Source: CAZLMW01 sp964560875 (GTDB taxonomy: Bacteria; Myxococcota_A; UBA9042). Taken from it: a DNA stretch of 64,000 nt. Within the stretch, counting starts at the first letter, position 1. Each line of letters begins with the position of its first letter. Positions 28,546-35,394 of the stretch are shown one piece after another. Made by a program: the position numbers and the translations under genes. The notes under the pieces are model-generated. The model did no database searches, was not told where the DNA came from, and saw only the letters and a program-made list of their open reading frames with translations. The stretch lies in NCBI GenBank assembly GCA_964560875.1, contig CAZLMW010000035.1:5637-69636 (forward strand), in the 5' to 3' direction.

Positions 28546-30090
28546 ATGTCTGGTGTTTCAGAGTCGATGACAGGGCTGGGCGTGACGGGGCTCGGCGTGA
28601 CAGGGCTCGGCGGGACGGGGCGCGGCTTCAACGTGGTGCACGTCGCATCGGAGTGCGCTCCATGGGCGGCTTCGGGCGGCCTGGCGGAGGTCGTTGCGGC
28701 CTTGCCCCGTGCGCAAAGCGGCGGCGACATTGGGACCAGAATCGAACCCAAAATCGAAGGCAGAGTCGAAGGCAGAGTCGGAGGGCGGGCCAGCGTCGTC
28801 ATCCCGGGCTATGTCGACGCGCTACACAAGCTCGAAGCGGCCGGCAAGTCCCCCGAGCGAGTCGGCGATCTCCTGACGATCCACCTCGACAACCGCGAGC
28901 TGCAGTTCGCGGCTTTTCACGTCGACGACGACGGGCTCGACCTGTGGCTGCTGGCGTGCGCCGAGCTCTTTGACCGCCCCGGCCTCTACGGTGACAGCCA
29001 CGGCAGCTACGGGGACAACGCGCTGCGCTTTGCGGCTTTCTGTCACGCGGCACGCCTGCTTGTTCTGCGCGGCGACCTCGGCGACGTGGATGTGGTTCAT
29101 TGCCACGATTGGCATGCCGCGCTGGTGCCCGTCATCGTCGGTGTGGCGGGCGGACCAAAGACCGTCTTGACGATTCACAACCTCGGCTACCAGGGCACGT
29201 TCGACAAGGCGTGGCTGCCGAGGATCGGGCTGCCGTGGCGCCTGTTCCGGCTCGAAGGCCTCGAGTTCCACGACCGCATCAACTACCTCAAGGGCGGCAT
29301 CAACTTCTGCGACGCGCTGACGACGGTGAGCCCAACGTATGCGCGCGAGATCCTGACGAGCACCCATGGGGCGCATCTCGACGGGCTGCTGCGGCACCAC
29401 GCGGGCAAACTGACCGGCATCCTCAACGGCATCGGCGACGCGTGGCGGCCCGAGGTCGACGACGCGATCGCAGCCAAGTTCGCCGCGACGGATCTCACCG
29501 GCAAAAAGACCTGCCGAGATGCACTGTGCGCGCGCTTTGGCGTCAAACCCCGCGCCGGAGAGCCCGTATTTGGCATCGTGTCCCGGCTGGCGTGGCAAAA
29601 AGGTCTCGACCTCGTCGCCGACATCGCTCCCTTGCTCGCCAAGAAGTCGGTGGTGTTGCTGCTCGGGAGCGGAGAGCCGGGGCTTGAACATCGCTTCGAA
29701 GCGCTCGCGGCCGCCCTCCCCGACCGCATCGGGGTGCACATCGGCTATGACGCCGCCATGTCGCGCACGCTGTTTGCCGGGTGCGATGCGATGCTGATGC
29801 CGAGCCGCTACGAACCGTGCGGGCTCGCCCAGATGCAGGCGATGCGCTACGGGACGCTGCCAGTCGTGCATGCGACAGGGGGGTTGCGCGATTCGGTCAT
29901 CCACGGCGAGGACGGGTTTGTGTTCGAGGTCGGCGACGCCCAGGGCCTGCTGTGGGCATGTGGCGAGGCGCTTGACGCGTACCAGATGGCAGGCAAATGG
30001 TCCGCCATGCAGCAGGCGGCGATGACCAGGGACTTCACCTGGACGGCGTCGGCGGCACGGTATGCGAACGTCTACGGGTCTGTCGTGTGA
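28546..30090 (+). CDS. Glycogen-synthase-like glycosyltransferase (GT5)
   Basis: 514 residues with the two Rossmann domains of bacterial GlgA, which transfers glucose from ADP-glucose to an alpha-1,4-glucan. The N-terminal half has FNVVHVASECAPWAASGG and later VVHCHDWHAALVP. The C-terminal half has SRLAWQKGLDLV and the conserved Glu motif EPCGLAQMQAM. The Lys of the usual KxGGL ADP-binding motif is absent (AASGGLAEV, 41-49). The protein also begins with low-complexity GLGVTG repeats and has an extra IEPKIEGRVEGRVGG segment, both encoded by short DNA repeats. It starts 2 bases after ligase D, with GAGG upstream, so it belongs to that operon. Either an ordinary glycogen synthase that lies next to the ligases or a GT5 enzyme with a different donor or acceptor; the context and the missing Lys favour caution. 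Confidence 0.82.
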   Translation: MSGVSESMTGLGVTGLGVTGLGGTGRGFNVVHVASECAPWAASGGLAEVVAALPRAQSGGDIGTRIEPKIEGRVEGRVGGRASVVIPGYVDALHKLEAAGKSPERVGDLLTIHLDNRELQFAAFHVDDDGLDLWLLACAELFDRPGLYGDSHGSYGDNALRFAAFCHAARLLVLRGDLGDVDVVHCHDWHAALVPVIVGVAGGPKTVLTIHNLGYQGTFDKAWLPRIGLPWRLFRLEGLEFHDRINYLKGGINFCDALTTVSPTYAREILTSTHGAHLDGLLRHHAGKLTGILNGIGDAWRPEVDDAIAAKFAATDLTGKKTCRDALCARFGVKPRAGEPVFGIVSRLAWQKGLDLVADIAPLLAKKSVVLLLGSGEPGLEHRFEALAAALPDRIGVHIGYDAAMSRTLFAGCDAMLMPSRYEPCGLAQMQAMRYGTLPVVHATGGLRDSVIHGEDGFVFEVGDAQGLLWACGEALDAYQMAGKWSAMQQAAMTRDFTWTASAARYANVYGSVV

Positions 30091-30237
30091 GCGCCTCTCG
30101 ACCCGCCAATACCGTGCGGATCGGGGACTCGTGACACCGCGTCCATTACGTGTCCAATACGAATTGATGGATTCGGCGCCCGGTGACCAGCAACCTTGAA
30201 CCTCGCTCGCAGTCCCGCGGCGTCTTGACCGGCAACC

Positions 30238-31422
30238 ATGCGTCATTCCAATCGTGCCAGCCCTGATCGCGCGTCGACCACCGGCGGCGCCAATGTGCAG
30301 ATGCGGTCGAATGGACAGGCGGCCAGCAGCGGCCAGGCGGGCAACCATGGTCTGCGCCAATCGCTGCGCGGGATGAACTACGCAGAGGGATCCGCGGCGG
30401 TGTCGCCGGTGCAGATGCGCGGCGGAGATGAGCGGCCGCTGGATGCCGATGGTGCCAATGACGGCGCGAACCCGACCGTCGTCAACGACAACTACCAGGG
30501 CTACGGCGACCTGTACGACGGTGGAAATGCTGGCGTGCTCTACGACGGCGCGCCCGATCCATACGACGTGATTCAACGCGCCGGCCAGCTCGCCGATTGT
30601 TGGCTGGTCGGGAGCATGGCCGCGCTCGCCGCCGCGAACCCGGACTACATCCAAAATGAGCTCATGCCGGACACGGGCAAGACGATCACCGTCAACTTGT
30701 TCTACGCGCGCTCGCCCAGCCACCCCATTGAAAAGTGTCCGCAGGTGATTTCGCTGGACGAGCTGCCGGTTCAACAAAACGACGCTGGCCAGGCCGAACC
30801 CGCCTATTCGATGACCAACGAAAAAGCGCCCGGAAACAAGAACATCCTGTGGGTCGTCGCGCTGGAGATGGCGGCGGCCAAGCTGTTCACCGAAAAGAAC
30901 GTCAAGGACGACAACGCGGAGCTCGGCGGCGATTATCTGCGGCTCGCCCCGGGCAGCGCGTCGTACGGAATGATGGTATTGACCGGCAACTGGCCCGAGG
31001 CGTACGGCGCCGACAAGGCCGAATCGAAAAAGGACCGCGAAAAACGCGAGGCCGAGGGCGGGCCGGATCCGCAGACGCTCTACAAAAACGCGAACGGCGA
31101 TTCGCTGCAGCTCCCACCCGCCGTTGTTGCCGCCAAGGTCAAGCGCGCGCTCGATGACGGTCAGCCTGTCACCGGTGTCATGGACGGACACGTCGTGCCG
31201 GTGATGAAAGCCGAGGGCGGTCCCGACGAGGCCGAGGTGATGGCCTGGCTCGAAAACCCAACGCCCGGATTCGAGGAGCGCACCGCCGACGCGATGAGCA
31301 CGTTCACCGTGCACTACTACAACCAGAACCTGCCGGACGAAAAGCACGATCCGCTGGTCGGTTGGGCTGACGTCACAGGCACCTTCGCGAAAGGCTTCCG
31401 CTTCGGCATCGTCCCCGAATAG
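30238..31422 (+). CDS. Calpain-like (C2 family) cysteine protease, possibly a secreted effector
   Basis: 394 residues. The motif QLADCWLVGSMAAL (117-130) is the calpain active-site segment, with Cys121. His318 in DGHVVPV and Asn340 in WLENPTPG complete a plausible Cys-His-Asn triad. The first 75 residues are disordered, rich in Asn, Ser, Gly and Arg, with no signal peptide. They contain SPVQM, a short motif often seen near the N-terminus of proteins associated with contractile injection systems and DUF4157 proteins. That hint is weak, because no injection-system gene is in the window. A Lys/Glu-rich insert lies around 259-275. The following gene (31476) may encode its inhibitor. Family assignment is fairly sure; role as toxin versus housekeeping protease is open. 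Confidence 0.72.
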   Translation: MRHSNRASPDRASTTGGANVQMRSNGQAASSGQAGNHGLRQSLRGMNYAEGSAAVSPVQMRGGDERPLDADGANDGANPTVVNDNYQGYGDLYDGGNAGVLYDGAPDPYDVIQRAGQLADCWLVGSMAALAAANPDYIQNELMPDTGKTITVNLFYARSPSHPIEKCPQVISLDELPVQQNDAGQAEPAYSMTNEKAPGNKNILWVVALEMAAAKLFTEKNVKDDNAELGGDYLRLAPGSASYGMMVLTGNWPEAYGADKAESKKDREKREAEGGPDPQTLYKNANGDSLQLPPAVVAAKVKRALDDGQPVTGVMDGHVVPVMKAEGGPDEAEVMAWLENPTPGFEERTADAMSTFTVHYYNQNLPDEKHDPLVGWADVTGTFAKGFRFGIVPE

Positions 31423-31475
31423 CGCGCCGAAGCCCCTGACAGACGCGCCGCGCCGCGCTCTGGTACGCTGGCGCC

Positions 31476-32087
31476 ATGACAGCATTTCAATGGCAGGACG
31501 CCGAACCACCCCAGGTGGTGGTGCCGCGGCATCGTCTCAGCTCATGGTACGGCATGTACGTGCCGGTCGCCGATTTGGATCCCGATGACGTCGAAGAAGA
31601 CGCCGTTCGCACGATGGGCGATGGCGTCGAGGCGATGGAGTGGGAGGACGTCGACTTCGACGACCCCAAGTCGCACCGGGAGCTGGCGTGCGTTGTTTCG
31701 GTCAGCGAGCTGGCCGCGCTCGGACCGGCCGGAGCGCTCGTGCTCGGGTTCGAAGGCCCGCGGGCGGGGGTGAAGTTGCTCCCCGAGGGCGCGCTCTTTG
31801 TTGGTGTGGTCTGGACCAGCGCCGAAGACGAAGCGGCCGCGGCTGTCGAAGCGCTCGACCCGACGACGCTTTCGTTTGAGGACACGGGCTGGACGTGGCC
31901 GGTTGATCCAGGCGGCGTCGCGATGTTGAGCTCGTGCGATATCAACGACGACGAATGGCTCGAGGTGATCGGCAGCACCGTGCTCGACGTTGAGCTTCCG
32001 GCCGGCGACTACAACGTGGCGACAGCGACCTGGGACCCCGACGACGAAACCAGCCTGCAGCTTGTGCTGGTGCGCCCGGCGACCTGA
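31476..32087 (+). CDS. Small acidic hypothetical protein, possible immunity protein
   Basis: 203 residues, strongly acidic, no signal peptide or membrane segment. It starts 54 bases after the calpain-like gene. I do not recognise it with confidence. The order of segments (MYVPVADLDPDDVEED, then VSVSELAALGPAGALVLGF, GVKLLPEGALFVGVVW and WLEVIGSTVLDVELPAGDY) is loosely reminiscent of the Imm21 immunity family, in which a short beta protein has a LVLG then Lxxx(V/I)RW pattern. Acidic character and position just downstream of a putative protease toxin fit an inhibitor. Both are circumstantial. Confidence 0.55.
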   Translation: MTAFQWQDAEPPQVVVPRHRLSSWYGMYVPVADLDPDDVEEDAVRTMGDGVEAMEWEDVDFDDPKSHRELACVVSVSELAALGPAGALVLGFEGPRAGVKLLPEGALFVGVVWTSAEDEAAAAVEALDPTTLSFEDTGWTWPVDPGGVAMLSSCDINDDEWLEVIGSTVLDVELPAGDYNVATATWDPDDETSLQLVLVRPAT

Positions 32088-32213
32088 GTGGCCTGCATAA
32101 CCCCGATTGCCTGCGCAACACTGTCCGCGGACATTACAGCCCCATCCAGCGTTTACGGCGGGAGCGGCGACCGCTACCGTGACTGTCCTTCCCCGCAACG
32201 GAGGACAGCGCCC

Positions 32214-34265
32214 ATGTCGACGTCCCACGCCCACAGCCCCCTCGCCGCAGCCCTTTTCTCTGCCACGTTCGCCGCTGTCTTCGCATCGCCCGCGCTGGCT
32301 GCAGTTCCGGTAACGATCGCCACACAGGGCACGCTTCGTGCGCCAAACGGCCCCCCGGCCAGCGACGGCGTCTACAAGATGACGTTTTCGCTGTACGCCA
32401 AGAAGGCCGACGCAAAAGCCAAGTGGGCAGAGGGGCCCGTGCCGCTCGAGGTCAAGGCGGGCGTCTTCGGGCACGTTCTCGGCTCCCTCAAGCCGCTTGA
32501 CGCGACCGTTGTCGGGCAGCTCGGCGGCGGGTGGATCGGCGTCAGAATCGGCGACAATCCAGAGCTGCCTCGCCAACCGTTGCACTCGGTCGCCTATGCG
32601 ATGGCCGCTGCGTCCGCCGACAAGCTGCGTTGCACGGGCTGCGTGACCGGCGCACACCTGGCCGACGCGGGGATCGGCGCCAAACACGTCGGGTTCGTCT
32701 ATGCCGGCGCCAAGGCCAAGGGCGGACCGGCCACCAGCGCGCTCGATCTCGCATGTTCGGGCTGCGTATCCGTCAAAGAGCTCGCGTTCGATGGCGACGT
32801 GGACCTCAAGACCCATGCCTTCCGCGCCGCCAAGGTCACGGCCGACTCGGTTGTCGCCAAGACGGTGTCTGCCGCGTCGTTTATCGGCGACGGCAGCAAG
32901 CTCAGCGGCATAACAACCGCAGCGGGCAGCTGCACAAAGGCCGGCGAGGTCGTGCGGGGCATCAAGCCGGACGGCTCGCTGATTTGCGTCAAGGCGATGG
33001 ACCCGAGCGCCCTGCCCGCCGACGGGCTCGACGAAGTGAGCAACAAGCTGCTGTCCAACCAGTTCGTCGACGAAGTGGCCAGCACCAAGACCCCGGTAGG
33101 CATCCAGGACAACAACCCAACCGGCACGCCCGACACGATCGACTTCCCCGACATCGGCATCGCGCAGAAGCTCACCGTCAAGGTCCACGTGACGACGTCC
33201 GACCTCGCCCAACTGTCCCTGACGCTGTTTGCACCCGACAACAGCAAGTACGTGTTGCTCGACAAGGGAAAAACCGGCGCTGGTGCGAAGAAGGGCAAGG
33301 TCTACAAGGGCGCCTGGCCCGCCCCCGATAAAGCCGTCAGCGGCGACTTGACCAAGTGGGTGGGCAGCAACCCCAAAGGCAAGTGGCGCCTGGTGGCGGT
33401 GGACACAAAGTTCCTCAACAACAAGACCGACGGGCGCGTCGAAAGCTGGTCCATCGCCCTGCAGACGCTGAGCAACAAGAAGGTCCACGCCGCGGGGCGC
33501 CTGATCGCGGGCGCCGGCATCACCTTTGCGAAGGCCACCGTGCCATGCGACGCCGCACACGCCGGAACGATCAGCTGGGACGGCAAGTACCTCAACGTCT
33601 GCAACGGCAAGAAGCGCTACCCGATCATCGTCGGCACGCCCGGAACCGCGGAGAACCCCGCCGCTTCGTGTCAGCACATTCGCGACACGGACGCGACCGC
33701 AAGCGACGGCGACTACTGGATCGATCCCGACGGCGTGGGCGGTGTCAGCGCGTTCAAAGTGACCTGCCTGATGTCCCGCGGCGGTGGCGGCTGGATGAAG
33801 GTCACCGACTTCGCCGAAACCTCCTACAACAACCTACCGGTCACACAGCGCAACGCATTGCGTTGGAAGGATGTCCGTCTCGAGGAGCACGACCACGCGT
33901 CGGGCAAGGGCAAGTACAGCAAACACGTCAGCACGCAGAGCTGCTACAAGACCGCCAAGTCCGGTTTCCAGACGACGTCGGGCGGCAACAACTGCGACAC
34001 CGGCCTGCAGATTCGCGTCGGTGGCACGGGCGGATCGTGCGGCAACGGCGAAGACGGCTGTTTCGGCATCTACAAGGGCTCGCTCAACAAGCCGTGGGGC
34101 TGCAACTGGAGCTGCAGCGGCGGCGCCGTCACGATCTGGGGCAAGGGCTACAACTGCAACGGTTGTCGCTGCCGCAACGCGAGCTGGACGACCACGGCGG
34201 GCTGCGGCAACGGCGGCGGCAAGGGCGGCTGGGGCAAGCTGCGTTTTCACATGTACGTGCGTTGA
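32214..34265 (+). CDS. Secreted protein with proprotein-convertase P domain and fibrinogen-like domain
   Basis: 683 residues from the ATG at 32214, chosen because GGAGG lies nine bases upstream and a signal peptide ending FASPALAA follows. Residues about 30-130 resemble the all-beta N-terminal domain common in myxobacterial secreted proteins (IATQGTLRA, GGGWIGVRIGDNPELPRQP, HSVAYAMAA). About 290-420 is a P/homoB domain (VGIQDNNPTGTPDTIDFP to WSIALQ), usually attached to subtilisin-like proteases; no protease domain is present. About 480-683 is a fibrinogen-type domain (DGDYWIDPDG, GGGWMKV, Cys-rich GCNWSCSGG tail). All point to a surface or extracellular binding protein. Downstream gene is 25 bases away. 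Confidence 0.78.
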   Translation: MSTSHAHSPLAAALFSATFAAVFASPALAAVPVTIATQGTLRAPNGPPASDGVYKMTFSLYAKKADAKAKWAEGPVPLEVKAGVFGHVLGSLKPLDATVVGQLGGGWIGVRIGDNPELPRQPLHSVAYAMAAASADKLRCTGCVTGAHLADAGIGAKHVGFVYAGAKAKGGPATSALDLACSGCVSVKELAFDGDVDLKTHAFRAAKVTADSVVAKTVSAASFIGDGSKLSGITTAAGSCTKAGEVVRGIKPDGSLICVKAMDPSALPADGLDEVSNKLLSNQFVDEVASTKTPVGIQDNNPTGTPDTIDFPDIGIAQKLTVKVHVTTSDLAQLSLTLFAPDNSKYVLLDKGKTGAGAKKGKVYKGAWPAPDKAVSGDLTKWVGSNPKGKWRLVAVDTKFLNNKTDGRVESWSIALQTLSNKKVHAAGRLIAGAGITFAKATVPCDAAHAGTISWDGKYLNVCNGKKRYPIIVGTPGTAENPAASCQHIRDTDATASDGDYWIDPDGVGGVSAFKVTCLMSRGGGGWMKVTDFAETSYNNLPVTQRNALRWKDVRLEEHDHASGKGKYSKHVSTQSCYKTAKSGFQTTSGGNNCDTGLQIRVGGTGGSCGNGEDGCFGIYKGSLNKPWGCNWSCSGGAVTIWGKGYNCNGCRCRNASWTTTAGCGNGGGKGGWGKLRFHMYVR

Positions 34266-34290
34266 TTCGCCGTGCCGTTACACTGCGGCC

Positions 34291-35391
34291 ATGCCAACCG
34301 ACAGCCCCCACGACATCCGCGCCGTGCTGCGGCGTTTCGACACCCTCCTCGATGCGAACGGCGAACGGTCCGATGTGGACCCGCAAAGCGCCGCCGTGGC
34401 ACCGCTTAGCGGCGGGCTCATCAACGACACATTCCGGCTCGGCGACGGCCACGTCTTGCAACGGCTCCATCCCATCTTTGGGGCGGCGGTCAATCGCGAC
34501 ATCGACGACCTGACAAGGCATCTGCGCCATGCGGGCGTCCCGGTTCCGCGCATTTGTCACGCCAGGGACGGTCAGCCGTTCGTTGAAATCACCGCCCAAC
34601 ACAGCGACGACGCGGCCATCCAGGGCGTCTGGCGCATCCTTACGTGGCTCGACGGGCACACCCTTCATCGGCTCAGCGACGTAGCGCAAGCGCGCTCCGC
34701 GGCCACGATGGTCGGTCGTTTTCACCGCGCCCTCGACGGCGTCGACCACGAGTTTGCGTTCACGCGCGCAGGAGCGCACGACACCGACGCCCACATGGCC
34801 TCGATCACCACCACGCTGATGGACAACCCGGGACACAGGTTGGCCGATGACGTGCGGCGTCTGCGCGACGAGCTGCACCAACGCTGGACCGAACACGAGG
34901 GGCCGGTCGACTTGCCCCAACGGATCGGGCACGGCGACTTGAAGGTCAGCAACCTGCGCTTTGACGACGGAGGCGTCGCGTGTGGCGTGCTCGATCTGGA
35001 CACGATGGCCCACCTCACGGTCGACATCGAGCTCGGCGACGCGCTGCGATCCTGGTGCAATCGGGCCGCGGAAGACGCGACTGAAGCCCGGCTCGACACC
35101 GAGCTCTTTGCCGGCGCAGTGGGTGGGTATGTCGCGACGATGGGCGAGGCGCTCGACGCCGCGGAACGTGACGCGATTGTGCCCGGGCTGCTCCGCATTT
35201 GCCTCGAACTGTCCGCGCGGTTTTCGGCCGACGCGATCAACGAGAACTACTTCGGATGGTCCGACGCCATCGCGCCGACCCGCGGCGACCACAACTTGCG
35301 TCGCGCTCGCGGACAGCTGGATCTCGCGCGCAAGGTGTCGGCGCATCGGGCAGAACTCGAACGCGCTGTCGCCGCCGCCGCACGAGGCTAA
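34291..35391 (+). CDS. APH-family phosphotransferase, N-acetylhexosamine-kinase-like
   Basis: 366 residues. The ATG at 34291 is chosen; the frame is open further upstream but only as a shadow of the previous gene. Motifs of the aminoglycoside-phosphotransferase/choline-kinase fold: LSGGLINDTFRL with LQRLHPIFG (nucleotide loop), catalytic HGDLKVSN (about 213-220) and the metal-binding VLDLDTM. The whole pattern, especially GLINDTF, LQR and HGDxKxxN with DLDT, is most like NahK-type N-acetylhexosamine 1-kinases, which phosphorylate GlcNAc/GalNAc at C1 in sugar salvage. Antibiotic resistance is unlikely. No lacto-N-biose pathway genes are adjacent, so the substrate is uncertain. The next gene starts 3 bases after its stop. 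Confidence 0.75.
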   Translation: MPTDSPHDIRAVLRRFDTLLDANGERSDVDPQSAAVAPLSGGLINDTFRLGDGHVLQRLHPIFGAAVNRDIDDLTRHLRHAGVPVPRICHARDGQPFVEITAQHSDDAAIQGVWRILTWLDGHTLHRLSDVAQARSAATMVGRFHRALDGVDHEFAFTRAGAHDTDAHMASITTTLMDNPGHRLADDVRRLRDELHQRWTEHEGPVDLPQRIGHGDLKVSNLRFDDGGVACGVLDLDTMAHLTVDIELGDALRSWCNRAAEDATEARLDTELFAGAVGGYVATMGEALDAAERDAIVPGLLRICLELSARFSADAINENYFGWSDAIAPTRGDHNLRRARGQLDLARKVSAHRAELERAVAAAARG

Positions 35392-35394
35392 GCA

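Noticed and set aside
30238..31422. Contractile injection system locus
   Set aside because: Only an SPVQM-like leader; no sheath, tube, baseplate or ATPase gene in the window.
28822..31509. 895-codon antisense frame over the GT5 and calpain-like genes
   Set aside because: Opposite strand of two well-supported genes and no own motifs.
34291..35391. Antibiotic-resistance aminoglycoside phosphotransferase
   Set aside because: Same fold, but motifs fit a sugar-kinase-like (NahK-type) member and there is no resistance context.
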